A DNA stretch of 64,000 nucleotides from Membranipora membranacea (lineage: Eukaryota; Bryozoa; Gymnolaemata; Cheilostomatida; Membraniporidae): positions 18,910,001-18,974,000 of the forward strand of contig OU612072.1 in NCBI GenBank assembly GCA_914767715.1. Direction: 5' to 3'. The notes beneath the pieces were generated by a model. That model had not been told where the DNA came from, did no database searches, and worked only from the letters and a program-made list of their open reading frames with translations. This document shows, piece after piece, positions 37,045 to 50,415 of the stretch. A program made the translations under genes and the position numbers. Every line of letters begins with the position of its first letter. Position 1 is the stretch's first letter.

Positions 37045-40000
37045 AAACTCGCTCTAATTCCTGTTCTATTTATCGAAGGATCTTGATATTCTGGACTTAG
37101 AGTCCAATGAGGCCATCAACTGGTCAGAGTTTGAAAGAATTCCGATGGCTATTTCAAATTTGAGCCTGTCGTTTGGCATGTTTTTTTATGACAAAAGTGG
37201 CCCAGGTGAAAAAGGTTGCTGACGCCAAACAAAGAGGAGTAGTCCCGAACAGGTTTCAGTTTCAAAGTCAGCATGAAATTGCCTAGGTTATAGACCAGGT
37301 TAGAAGGAAATGTATTTTTTAAACTGGCCGTAAAAAAAACCAAGGGTCTCCCCTTTGTTACTTTTTTAAATTTTAAACTCGCTCTAATTCCTGTTCTATT
37401 TATCCTAGGATCTTGATATTCGGGACTTAGAATGAGGCCAATGCGGCCATCAACTGGTCAATGTTTGAAGGAATTCCGATGGCTATTTCAAATTTGAGCC
37501 TGCCGTTTGGCATGTTTTTTTATGACAAAAGTGGCCCAGGTTAAAAAGGTTGCTGATCCCAAACAAAGAGGAGCAGTCCCGAACGGGTTTCAGTTTCAAA
37601 GTCAGCATGAAATTGCCTACTGACATTATAGAGCAGGTTAAAAGGAAATGTATTTTTGAAACTGGCCGTAAAAAAAACCAAGGGTCCCCCCTTTGTTACT
37701 TTCTTAAATTTTAAACTCGCTCTAATTCCTGTTCTATTTATCCTAGGATCTTGATATTCGGGATTTTGAATGAGGCCAATGAGGCCATCAACTGGTCAGA
37801 GTTTGAAAGACTTCCAATTGCTATTTCAAATTTGAGCCTGCCTTTTGGCATGTTTTTTCATGACAAAAGTGGCCCTCGTTTAAAAGGTTGCCGACGCCAA
37901 ACAAAGAGGGGCAGTCCCGAACGGGTTTCAGTTTCTAAGTAAGCATGAAATTGCCTACGTTATAGAGCAGGTTAGAAGTAAATCTGTTTTTTAAACTGGC
38001 CGTAAAAAAAACCAAGGGTCCCCCCTTTGTTACTTTTTTAAATTTTAAACTCGCTCTAATTCCTGTTTTATTTATCGTAGGATCTTGATATTCGGGACTT
38101 AGAATGAGGCTAATGAGGCCATCAACCGGTCAGAGTTTGAAAGAATTCCGATGGCTATTTCAAATTTGAGCCTGCCGTTTGGCATGTTTTTTTATGACAA
38201 AAGTGGCCCAGGTTAAAAAGGTTGCTGATCCCAAACAAAGAGGAGCAGTCCCGATCGGGTTTCAGTTTCAAAGTCAGCATGAAATTGCCTACGTTATAGA
38301 GCAGGTTAGAAGGAAATCTATTTTTTAAACTGGCCGTAAAAAAAACCAAGGGTCCCCCCTTTGTTACTCTTTTAAATTTTAAACTCGCTCTAATTCCTGT
38401 TCTATTTATCCTAGGATCTTGATATTCAGGACTTAGAATGAAGCCAATGAGGCCATCAACTGGTCAGAGTTTGAAAGAATTCCAATGGCTATTTCAAATT
38501 TGAGCCTGCCGTTTGGCATGTTTTTTTATGACAAAAGTGGCCCAGGTTAAAAAGGTTGCTGATCCCAAATAAAGAGGAGCAGTCCCGAACGGGTTTCAGT
38601 TTCAAAGTCAGCATGAAATTGCCGACATTATAGAGCAGGTTAAAAGGAAATCTATTTTTTAAACTGGCCGTAAAAAAAAACCAAGGGTCCCCCCCTTTGT
38701 TACTTTCTTAAATTTTAAACTCGCTTTAATTCCTGTTCTATTTATCCTAGTATCTTGATATTCGGGATTTTGAATGAGGCCAATGAGGCCATCAACTGGT
38801 CAGAGTTTGAAAGAATTCCGATGGCTATTTCAAATTTGAGCCTGCCGTTTGGCATGTTTTTTTATGACAAAAGTGGCCCAGGTTAAAAAGGTTGCTGATC
38901 CCAAACAAAGAGGAGCAGTCCCGATCGGGTTTCAGTTTCAAAGTCAGCATGAAATTGCCTACGTTATAGAGCAGGTTAGAAGGAAATCTATTCTTTAAAC
39001 TGGCAGTAAAAAAAACCAAGGGTCCCCCCTTTGTTACTTTTTTAAATTTTAAACTCGCTCTAATTCCTGTTCTATTTATCGTAGGATCTTGATATTCGGG
39101 ACTTAGAATGAGGCCAATAAGGCCATCAACTGGTCAGAGTTTGAAAGAATTCCGATGGCTATTTCAAATTTGAGCCTGCCGTTTGGCATGTTTTTTTTGA
39201 CAAAAGTGGCCCAGGTTAAAAAGGTTGCTGACGCCAAACAAAGAGGAGCAGTCCCGAACGGGTTTCAGTTTCAAAGTCAGCATGAAATTGCCTAGGTTAT
39301 AGAGCAGGTTAGAAGGAAATCTATTTTTTAAACTGGCCGTAAAAAAAACCAAGGGTCCCCCCTTTGTTACTCTTTTAAATTTTAAACTCGCTCTAATTCC
39401 TGTTCTATTTATCCTAGGATCTTGATATTCAGGACTTAGAATGAAGCCAATGAGGCCATCAACTGGTCAGAGTTTGAAAGAATTCCAATGGCTATTTCAA
39501 ATTTGAGCCTGCCGTTTGGCATGTTTTTTTATGACAAAAGTGGCCCAGGTTAAAAAGGTTGCTGATCCCAAATAAAGAGGAGCAGTCCCGAACGGGTTTC
39601 AGTTTCAAAGTCAGCATGAAATTGCCGACATTATAGAGCAGGTTAAAAGGAAATCTATTTTTTAAACTGGCCGTAAAAAAAAAACCAAGGGTCCCCCCTT
39701 TGTTACTTTCTTAAATTTTAAACTCGCTTTAATTCCTGTTCTATTTATCCTAGTATCTTGATATTCGGGATTTTGAATGAGGCCAATGAGGCCATCAACT
39801 GGTCAGAGTTTGAAAGAATTCCGATGGCTATTTCAAATTTGAGCCTGTCGTTTGGCATGTTTTTTTATGACAAAAGTGGCCCAGGTGAAAAAGGTTGCTG
39901 ACGCCAAACAAAGAGGAGTAGTCCCGAACAGGTTTCAGTTTCAAAGTCAGCATGAAATTGCCTAGGTTATAGACCAGGTTAGAAGGAAATGTATTTTTTA

Positions 40001-41061
40001 AACTGGCCGTAAAAAAAAACCAAGGGTCCCCCCTTTGTTACTTTTTTAAATTTTAAACTCGCTCTAATTCCTGTTCTATTTATCCTAGGATCTTGATATT
40101 CGGGACTTAGAATGAGGCCAATGCGGCCATCAACTGGTCAATGTTTGAAGGAATTCCGATGGCTATTTCAAATTTGAGCCTGCCGTTTGGCATGTTTTTT
40201 TATGACAAAAGTGGCCCAGGTTAAAAAGGTTGCTGATCCCAAACAAAGAGGAGCAGTCCCGAACGGGTTTCAGTTTCAAAGTCAGCATGAAATTGCCTAC
40301 TGACATTATAGAGCAGGTTAAAAGGAAATCTATTTTTTAAACTGGCCGTAAAAAAAAAACCAAGGGTCCCCCCTTTGTTACTTTCTTAAATTTTAAACTC
40401 GCTTTAATTCCTGTTCTATTTATCCTAGTATCTTGATATTCGGGATTTTGAATGAGGCCAATGAGGCCATCAACTGGTCAGAGTTTGAAAGAATTCCAAT
40501 TGCTATTTCAAATTTGAGCCTGCCTTTTGGCATGTTTTTTCATGACAAAAGTGGCCCTCGTTTAAAAGGTTGCCGACGCCAAACAAAGAGGGGCAGTCCC
40601 GAACGGGTTTCAGTTTCTAAGTAAGCATGAAATTGCCTACGTTATAGAGCAGGCTAGAAGGAAATCTATTTTTTAAACTGGCCGTAAAAAAACCAAGGGT
40701 CCCCCCTTTGTTACTTTTTTAAATTTTGAACTCGCTCTAATTCCTGTTTTATTTATCGTAGGATCTTGATATTCGGGACTTAGAATGAGGCTAATGAGGC
40801 CATCAACTGGTCAGAGTTTGAAAGAATTCCGATGGCTATTTCAAATTTGAGCCTGCCGTTTGGCATGTTTTTTTATGACAAAAGTGGCCCAGGTTAAAAA
40901 GGTTGCTGATCCCAAACAAAGAGGAGCAGTCCCGATCGGGTTTCAGTTTCAAAGTCAGCATGTAATTGCCTACATTATAGAGCAGGTTAAAAGGAAATCT
41001 ATTCTTTAAACTGGCAGTAAAAAAAACGAAGGGTCCCCCCTTTGTTACTTTTTTAAATTTT
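37045..41061. repeat. Twelve-monomer block starting at F3 (4017 bp)
   Basis: Order is F3, F4, F5, F6, F8, an F9/F6 chimera (38717), F7, F8, an F9/F3 chimera (39720, without the 4-bp loss), F4, F9, F6. F6 units alternate between a CAACCGG sub-variant and a CATGTAATTG sub-variant. Compared with the 11-monomer form that follows, F7 is missing after the first F6 and two chimeras mark exchange points. A C7 run occurs near 38690 and an A10 run near 39674. Confidence 0.85.
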
Positions 41062-44000
41062 AAACTCGCTCTAATTCCTGTTCTATTTATCGAAGGATCT
41101 TGATATTCTGGACTTAGAGGCCAATGAGGCCATCAACTGGTCAGAGTTTGAAAGAATTCCGATGGCTATTTCAAATTTGAGCCTGTCGTTTGGCATGTTT
41201 TTTTATGACAAAAGTGGCCCAGGTGAAAAAGGTTGCTGACGCCAAACAAAGAGGAGTAGTCCCGAACAGGTTTCAGTTTCAAAGTCAGCATGAAATTGCC
41301 TAGGTTATAGACCAGGTTAGAAGGAAATGTATTTTTTAAACTGGCCGTAAAAAAAACCAAGGGTCCCCCCTTTGTTACTTTTTTAAATTTTAAACTCGCT
41401 CTAATTCCTGTTCTATTTATCCTAGGATCTTGATATTCGGGACTTAGAATGAGGCCAATGCGGCCATCAACTGATCAATGTTTGAAGGAATTCCGATGGC
41501 TATTTCAAATTTGAGCCTGCCGTTTGGCATGTTTTTTTATGACAAAAGTGGCCCAGGTTAAAAAGGTTGCTGATCCCAAACAAAGAGGAGCAGTCCCGAA
41601 CGGGTTTCAGTTTCAAAGTCAGCATGAAATTGCCTACTGACATTATAGAGCAGGTTAAAAGGAAATGTATTTTTGAAACTGGCCGTAAAAAAAACCAAGG
41701 GTCCCCCCTTTGTTACTTTCTTAAATTTTAAACTCGCTCTAATTCCTGTTCTATTTATCCTAGGATCTTGATATTCGGGATTTTGAATGAGGCCAATGAG
41801 GCCATCAACTGGTCAGAGTTTGAAAGACTTCCAATTGCTATTTCAAATTTGAGCCTGCCTTTTGGCATGTTTTTTCATGACAAAAGTGGCCCTCGTTTAA
41901 AAGGTTGCCGACGCCAAACAAAGAGGGGCAGTCCCGAACGGGTTTCAGTTTCTAAGTAAGCATGAAATTGCCTACGTTATAGAGCAGGTTAGAAGTAAAT
42001 CTGTTTTTTAAACTGGCCGTAAAAAAAAACCAAGGGTCCCCCCTTTGTTACGTTTTTAAATTTTAAACTCGCTCTAATTCCTGTTTTATTTATCGTAGGA
42101 TCTTGATATTCGGGACTTAGAATGAGGCTAATGAGGCCATCAACCGGTCAGAGTTTGAAAGAATTCCGATGGCTATTTCAAATTTGAGCCTGCCGTTTGG
42201 CATGTTTTTTTATGACAAAAGTGGCCCAGGTTAAAAAGGTTGCTGATCCCAAACAAAGAGGAGCAGTCCCGATCGGGTTTCAGTTTCAAAGTCAGCATGA
42301 AATTGCCTACGTTATAGAGCAGGTTAGAAGGAAATCTATTCTTTAAACTGGCAGTAAAAAAAACCAAGGGTCCCCCCTTTGTTACTTTTTTAAATTTTAA
42401 ACTCGCTCTAATTCCTGTTCTATTTATCGTAGGATCTTGATATTCGGGACTTAGAATGAGGCCAATAAGGCCATCAACTGGTCAGAGTTTGAAAGAATTC
42501 CGATGGCTATTTCAAATTTGAGCCTGCCGTTTGGCATGTTTTTTTTGACAAAAGTGGCCCAGGTTAAAAAGGTTGCTGACGCCAAACAAAGAGGAGCAGT
42601 CCCGAACGGGTTTCAGTTTCAAAGTCAGCATGAAATTGCCTAGGTTATAGAGCAGGTTAGAAGGAAATCTATTTTTTAAACTGGCCGTAAAAAAAACCAA
42701 GGGTCCCCCCTTTGTTACTCTTTTAAATTTTAAACTCGCTCTAATTCCTGTTCTATTTATCCTAGGATCTTGATATTCAGGACTTAGAATGAAGCCAATG
42801 AGGCCATCAACTGGTCAGAGTTTGAAAGAATTCCAATGGCTATTTCAAATTTGAGCCTGCCGTTTGGCATGTTTTTTTATGACAAAAGTGGCCCAGGTTA
42901 AAAAGGTTGCTGATCCCAAATAAAGAGGAGCAGTCCCGAACGGGTTTCAGTTTCAAAGTCAGCATGAAATTGCCGACATTATAGAGCAGGTTAAAAGGAA
43001 ATCTATTTTTTAAACTGGCCGTAAAAAAAAACCAAGGGTCCCCCCTTTGTTACTTTCTTAAATTTTAAACTCGCTTTAATTCCTGTTCTATTTATCCTAG
43101 TATCTTGATATTCGGGATTTTGAATGAGGCCAATGAGGCCATCAACTGGTCAGAGTTTGAAAGAATTCCAATTGCTATTTCAAATTTGAGCCTGCCTTTT
43201 GGCATGTTTTTTCATGACAAAAGTGGCCCTCGTTTAAAAGGTTGCCGACGCCAAACAAAGAGGGGCAGTCCCGAACGGGTTTCAGTTTCTAAGTAAGCAT
43301 GAAATTGCCTACGTTATAGAGCAGGCTAGAAGGAAATCTATTTTTTAAACTGGCCGTAAAAAAAACCAAGGGTCCCCCCTTTGTTACTTTTTTAAATTTT
43401 GAACTCGCTCTAATTCTTGTTTTATTTATCGTAGGATCTTGATATTCGGGACTTAGAATGAGGCTAATGAGGCCATCAACTGGTCAGAGTTTGAAAGAAT
43501 TCCGATGGCTATTTCAAATTTGAGCCTGCCGTTTGGCATGTTTTTTTATGACAAAAGTGGCCCAGGTTAAAAAGGTTGCTGATCCCAAACAAAGAGGAGC
43601 AGTCCCGATCGGGTTTCAGTTTCAAAGTCAGCATGTAATTGCCTACATTATAGAGCAGGTTAAAAGGAAATCTATTCTTTAAACTGGCAGTAAAAAAAAC
43701 CAAGGGTCCCCCCTTTGTTACTTTTTTAAATTTTAAACTCGCTCTAATTCCTGTTCTATTTATCGTAGGATCTTGATATTCGGGACTTAGAATGAGGCCA
43801 ATAAGGCCTACAACTGGTCAGAGTTTGAAAGAATTCCGATGGCTATTTCAAATTTGAGCCTGCCGTTTGGCATGTTTTTTTTGACAAAAGTGGCCCAGGT
43901 TAAAAAGGTTGCTGACGCCAAACAAAGAGGAGCAGTCCCGAACGGGTTTCAGTTTCAAAGTCAGCATGAAATTGCCTAGGTTATAGAGCAGGTTAGAAGG

Positions 44001-44737
44001 AAATCTATTTTTTAAACTGGCCGTAAAAAAAACCAAGGGTCCCCCCTTTGTTACTCTTTTAAATTTTAAACTCGCTCTAATTCCTGTTCTATTTATCCTA
44101 GGATCTTGACATTCAGGACTTAGAATGAAGCCAATGAGGCCATCAACTGGTCAGAGTTTGAAAGAATTCCAATGGCTATTTCAAATTTGAGCCTGCCGTT
44201 TGGCATGTTTTTTTATGACAAAAGTGGCCCAGGTTAAAAAGGTTGCTGATCCCAAATAAAGAGGAGCAGTCCCGAACGGGTTTCAGTTTCAAAGTCAGCA
44301 TGAAATTGCCGACATTATAGAGCAGGTTAAAAGGAAATCTATTTTTTAAACTGGCCGTAAAAAAAAACCAAGGGTCCCCCCTTTGTTACTTTCTTAAATT
44401 TTAAACTCGCTTTAATTCCTGTTCTATTTATCCTAGTATCTTGATATTCGGGAGTTTGAATGAGGCCAATGAGGCCATCAACTGGTCAGAGTTTGAAAGA
44501 ATTCCAATTGCTATTTCAAATTTGAGCCTGCCTTTTGGCATGTTTTTTCATGACAAAAGTGACCCTCGTTAAAATGGTTGCTGACGCCAAACAAAGAGGG
44601 GCAGTCCCGAAGGGGTTTCAGTTTCAAAGTCAGCATGAAATTGCCTACGTTATAGAGCAGGTTAGAAGGAAATCTTTTTTTTTAAACTGGCCGTAAAAAA
44701 AACCAAGGGTCCCCCCTTTGTTACTTTTTTAAATTTT
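41062..44737. repeat. Eleven-monomer HOR, copy 1 (3676 bp)
   Basis: Order is F3, F4, F5, F6 (CAACCGG), F7, F8, F9, F6 (CATGTAATTG), F7 (GGCCTACAAC), F8, F9/F2 chimera. It contains a nested four-monomer repeat F6-F7-F8-F9 with a 1336-bp period. The next F3 starts at 44738. Markers of the two copies keep a constant offset near 3675-3676 bp. Confidence 0.9.
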
Positions 44738-47700
44738 AAACTCGCTCTAATTCCTGTTCTATTTATCGAAGGATCTTGATATTCTGGACTTAGAGGCCAA
44801 TGAGGCCATCAACTGGTCAGAGTTTGAAAGAATTCCGATGGCTATTTCAAATTTGAGCCTGTCGTTTGGCATGTTTTTTTATGACAAAAGTGGCCCAGGT
44901 GAAAAAGGTTGCTGACGCCAAACAAAGAGGAGTAGTCCCGAACAGGTTTCAGTTTCAAAGTCAGCATGAAATTGCCTAGGTTATAGACCAGGTTAGAAGG
45001 AAATGTATTTTTTAAACTGGCCGTAAAAAAAACCAAGGGTCCCCCCTTTGTTACTTTTTTAAATTTTAAACTCGCTCTAATTCCTGTTCTATTTATCCTA
45101 GGATCTTGATATTCGGGACTTAGAATGAGGCCAATGCGGCCATCAACTGGTCAATGTTTGAAGGAATTCCGATGGCTATTTCAAATTTGAGCCTGCCGTT
45201 TGGCATGTTTTTTTATGACAAAAGTGGCCCAGGTTAAAAAGGTTGCTGATCCCAAACAAAGAGGAGCAGTCCCGAACGGGTTTCAGTTTCAAAGTCAGCA
45301 TGAAATTGCCTACTGACATTATAGAGCAGGTTAAAAGGAAATGTATTTTTGAAACTGGCCGTAAAAAAAACCAAGGGTCCCCCCTTTGTTACTTTCTTAA
45401 ATTTTAAACTCGCTCTAATTCCTGTTCTATTTATCCTAGGATCTTGATATTCGGGATTTTGAATGAGGCCAATGAGGCCATCAACTGGTCAGAGTTTGAA
45501 AGACTTCCAATTGCTATTTCAAATTTGAGCCTGCCTTTTGGCATGTTTTTTCATGACAAAAGTGGCCCTCGTTTAAAAGGTTGCCGACGCCAAACAAAGA
45601 GGGGCAGTCCCGAACGGGTTTCAGTTTCTAAGTAAGCATGAAATTGCCTACGTTATAGAGCAGGTTAGAAGTAAATCTGTTTTTTAAACTGGCCGTAAAA
45701 AAAACCAAGGGTCCCCCCTTTGTTACTTTTTTAAATTTTAAACTCGCTCTAATTCCTGTTTTATTTATCGTAGGATCTTGATATTCGGGACTTAGAATGA
45801 GGCTAATGAGGCCATCAACCGGTCAGAGTTTGAAAGAATTCCGATGGCTATTTCAAATTTGAGCCTGCCGTTTGGCATGTTTTTTTATGACAAAAGTGGC
45901 CCAGGTTAAAAAGGTTGCTGATCCCAAACAAAGAGGAGCAGTCCCGATCGGGTTTCAGTTTCAAAGTCAGCATGAAATTGCCTACGTTATAGAGCAGGTT
46001 AGAAGGAAATCTATTCTTTAAACTGGCAGTAAAAAAAACCAAGGGTCCCCCCTTTGTTACTTTTTTAAATTTTAAACTCGCTCTAATTCCTGTTCTATTT
46101 ATCGTAGGATCTTGATATTCGGGACTTAGAATGAGGCCAATAAGGCCATCAACTGGTCAGAGTTTGAAAGAATTCCGATGGCTATTTCAAATTTGAGCCT
46201 GCCGTTTGGCATGTTTTTTTTGACAAAAGTGGCCCAGGTTAAAAAGGTTGCTGACGCCAAACAAAGAGGAGCAGTCCCGAACGGGTTTCAGTTTCAAAGT
46301 CAGCATGAAATTGCCTAGGTTATAGAGCAGGTTAGAAGGAAATCTATTTTTTAAACTGGCCGTAAAAAAAACCAAGGGTCCCCCCTTTGTTACTCTTTTA
46401 AATTTTAAACTCGCTCTAATTCCTGTTCTATTTATCCTAGGATCTTGATATTCAGGACTTAGAATGAAGCCAATGAGGCCATCAACTGGTCAGAGTTTGA
46501 AAGAATTCCAATGGCTATTTCAAATTTGAGCCTGCCGTTTGGCATGTTTTTTTTTGACAAAAGTGGCCCAGGTTAAAAAGGTTGCTGATCCCAAATAAAG
46601 AGGAGCAGTCCCGAACGGGTTTCAGTTTCAAAGTCAGCATGAAATTGCCGACATTATAGAGCAGGTTAAAAGGAAATCTATTTTTTAAACTGGCCGTAAA
46701 AAAAAACCAAGGGTCCCCCCTTTGTTACTTTCTTAAATTTTAAACTCGCTTTAATTCCTGTTCTATTTATCCTAGTATCTTGATATTCGGGATTTTGAAT
46801 GAGGCCAATGAGGCCATCAACTGGTCAGAGTTTGAAAGAATTCCAATTGCTATTTCAAATTTGAGCCTGCCTTTTGGCATGTTTTTTCATGACAAAAGTG
46901 GCCCTCGTTTAAAAGGTTGCCGACGCCAAACAAAGAGGGGCAGTCCCGAACGGGTTTCAGTTTCTAAGTAAGCATGAAATTGCCTACGTTATAGAGCAGG
47001 CTAGAAGGAAATCTATTTTTTAAACTGGCCGTAAAAAAAACCAAGGGTCCCCCCTTTGTTACTTTTTTAAATTTTGAACTCGCTCTAATTCCTGTTTTAT
47101 TTATCGTAGGATCTTGATATTCGGGACTTAGAATGAGGCTAATGAGGCCATCAACTGGTCAGAGTTTGAAAGAATTCCGATGGCTATTTCAAATTTGAGC
47201 CTGCCGTTTGGCATGTTTTTTTATGACAAAAGTGGCCCAGGTTAAAAAGGTTGCTGATCCCAAACAAAGAGGAGCAGTCCCGATCGGGTTTCAGTTTCAA
47301 AGTCAGCATGTAATTGCCTACATTATAGAGCAGGTTAAAAGGAAATCTATTCTTTAAACTGGCAGTAAAAAAAACCAAGGGTCCCCCCTTTGTTACTTTT
47401 TTAAATTTTAAACTCGCTCTAATTCCTGTTCTATTTATCGTAGGATCTTGATATTCGGGACTTAGAATGAGGCCAATAAGGCCTACAACTGGTCAGAGTT
47501 TGAAAGAATTCCGATGGCTATTTCAAATTTGAGCCTGCCGTTTGGCATGTTTTTTTTGACAAAAGTGGCCCAGGTTAAAAAGGTTGCTGACGCCAAACAA
47601 AGAGGAGCAGTCCCGAACGGGTTTCAGTTTCAAAGTCAGCATGAAATTGCCTAGGTTATAGAGCAGGTTAGAAGGAAATCTATTTTTTAAACTGGCCGTA

Positions 47701-48411
47701 AAAAAAACCAAGGGTCCCCCCTTTGTTACTCTTTTAAATTTTAAACTCGCTCTAATTCCTGTTCTATTTATCCTAGGATCTTGATATTCAGGACTTAGAA
47801 TGAAGCCAATGAGGCCATCAACTGGTCAGAGTTTGAAAGAATTCCAATGGCTATTTCAAATTTGAGCCTGCCGTTTGGCATGTTTTTTTATGACAAAAGT
47901 GGCCCAGGTTAAAAAGGTTGCTGATCCCAAATAAAGAGGAGCAGTCCCGAACGGGTTTCAGTTTCAAAGTCAGCATGAAATTGCCGACATTATAGAGCAG
48001 GTTAAAAGGAAATCTATTTTTTAAACTGGCCGTAAAAAAAAACCAAGGGTCCCCCCTTTGTTACTTTCTTAAATTTTAAACTCGCTTTAATTCCTGTTCT
48101 ATTTATCCTAGTATCTTGATATTCGGGATTTTGAATGAGGCCAATGAGGCCATCAACTGGTCAGAGTTTGAAAGAATTCCAATTGCTATTTCAAATTTGA
48201 GCCTGCCTTTTGGCATGTTTTTTCATGACAAAAGTGGCCCTCGTTTAAAAGGTTGCCGACGCCAAACAAAGAGGGGCAGTCCCGAACGGGTTTCAGTTTC
48301 TAAGTAAGCATGAAATTGCCTACGTTATAGAGCAGGCTAGAAGGAAATCTATTTTTTAAACTGGCCGTAAAAAAAACCAAGGGTCCACCCTTTGTTACTT
48401 TTTTAAATTTT
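44738..48411. repeat. Eleven-monomer HOR, copy 2 (3674 bp)
   Basis: This copy repeats the order of 41062-44737 and differs at few bases; the F8 unit near 46403 has TTTTTTTTTGAC instead of TTTTTTTATGAC. The eleventh unit is plain F9 and not the F9/F2 chimera. Together with the first copy it is the longest tandem HOR pair in the window. Confidence 0.9.
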
Positions 48412-50415
48412 GAACTCGCTCTAATTCCTGTTTTATTTATCGTAGGATCTTGATATTCGGGACTTAGAATGAGGCTAATGAGGCCATCAACTGGTCAGAG
48501 TTTGTAAGAATTCCGATGGCTATTTCAAATTTGAGCCTGCCGTTTGGCATGTTTTTTTATGACAAAAGTGGCCCAGGTTAAAAAGGTTGCTGACGCCAAA
48601 CAAAGAGGAGCAGTCCCGAACGGGTTTCAGTTTCAAAGTCAGCATGAAATTGCCTACGTTATAGAGCAGGTTAGAAGGAAATCTATTTTTTTAACTGGCC
48701 GTAAAAAAAACCAAGGGTCCCCCTTTGTTACTTTTTAAAATTTTAAACTCGCTCTAATTCCTGTTCTATTTATCCTAGGATCTTGATATTCAGGACTTAG
48801 AATGAAGGCAATGAGGCCATCAACTGGTCAGAGTTTGAAAGAATTCCAATGGCTATTTCAAATTTGAGCCTGCCGTTTGGCATGTTTTTTTATGACAAAA
48901 GTGGCCCAGGTTAAAAAGGTTGCTGATCCCAAATAAAGAGGAGCAGTCCCGAACGGGTTTCAGTTTCAAAGTCAGCATGAAATTGCCGACATTATAGAGC
49001 AGGTTAAAAGGAAATCTATTTTTTAAACTGGCCGTAAAAAAAAACCAAGGGTCCCCCCTTTGTTACTTTCTTAAATTTTAAACTCGCTTTAATTCCTGTT
49101 CTATTTATCCTAGTATCTTGATATTCGGGATTTTGAATGAGGCCAATGAGGCCATCAACTGGTCAGAGTTTGAAAGAATTCCAATTGCTATTTCAAATAT
49201 GAGCCTGCCTTTTGGCATGTTTTTTCATGACAAAAGTGGCCCTCGTTTAAAAGGTTGCCGACGCCAAACAAAGAGGGGCAGTCCCGAACGGGTTTCAGTT
49301 TCTAAGTAAGCATGAAATTGCCTACGTTATAGAGCAGGCTAGAAGGAAATCTATTTTTTAAACTGGCCGTAAAAAAAACCAAGGGTCCCCCCTTTGTTAC
49401 TTTTTTAAATTTTGAACTCGCTCTAATTCCTGTTTTATTTATCGTAGGATCTTGATATTCGGGACTTAGAATGAGGCTAATGAGGCCATCAACTGGTCAG
49501 AGTTTGAAAGAATTCCGATGGCTATTTCAAATTTGAGCCTGCCGTTTGGCATGTTTTTTTATGACAAAAGTGGCCCAGGTTAAAAAGGTTGCTGATCCCA
49601 AACAAAGAGGAGCAGTCCCGATCGGGTTTCAGTTTCAAAGTCAGCATGAAATTGCCTACATTATAGAGCAGGTTAAAAGGAAATCTATTTTTTAAACTGG
49701 CCGTAAAAAAAGCCAAGGGTCCCCCCTTTGTTACTTTTTTTAATTTTAAACTCGCTCTAATTCCTGTTCTATTTAGCCTAGGATCTTGATATTCGGGAAT
49801 AGGAATGAGGCCAATGAGGCCATCAACTGGTTAGAGTTTGAAAGAATTCCGATGGCTATTTCAAATTTGAGCCTGCCGTTTGTCATGTTTTTTTATGACA
49901 AAAGTGGCCCAGGTTAAAATGGTTGTTGACGCCAAACAAAGAGGAGCAGTCCCGAACGGGTTTCAGTTTCAAAGTCGGCATGAGATTGCCTACGTTATAG
50001 AACAGGTTAGAAGGAAATCTATTTTTTAAACTGGCCGTAAAAAAAACCAAGGGTCCCCCCTTTGCTACCTTTTTAAATTTTAAACTCGCTCTAATTCCTG
50101 TTCTATTTATCCTAGGATCATGATATTCGGGACTTAGAATGAGGCCAATGAGGCCATCAACTGGTCAGAGTTTGAAAGAATTCCAATGGCTATTTCAAAT
50201 TTGAGCCTGCCGTTTGGCATGTTTTTTTATGACAAAAGTGGCCCAGGTTAAAAAGGTTGCTGATCCCAAATAAAGAGGAGCAGTCCCGAACGGGTTTCAG
50301 TTTCAAAGTCAGCATGAAATTGCCGACATTATAGAGCAGGTTAAAAGGAAATCTATTTTTTAAACTGGCCGTAAAAAAAACCAAGGGTCCCCCCTTTGTT
50401 ACTTTTTTAAATTTA
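48412..50415. repeat. Terminal part of the central domain, six monomers
   Basis: Order is F10 (48412, TTTGTAAG), F8 (GAAGGCAATG), F9, F6-like (49414), then a unit at 49748 with TTTAGCCTAGG, GGGAATAGGAATG and TCGGCATGAG, and an F8-like unit at 50082. The unit at 49748 has many private changes and an exact inverted partner ATAGAACAGG at 49997-50006. The F types end here. Confidence 0.84.
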
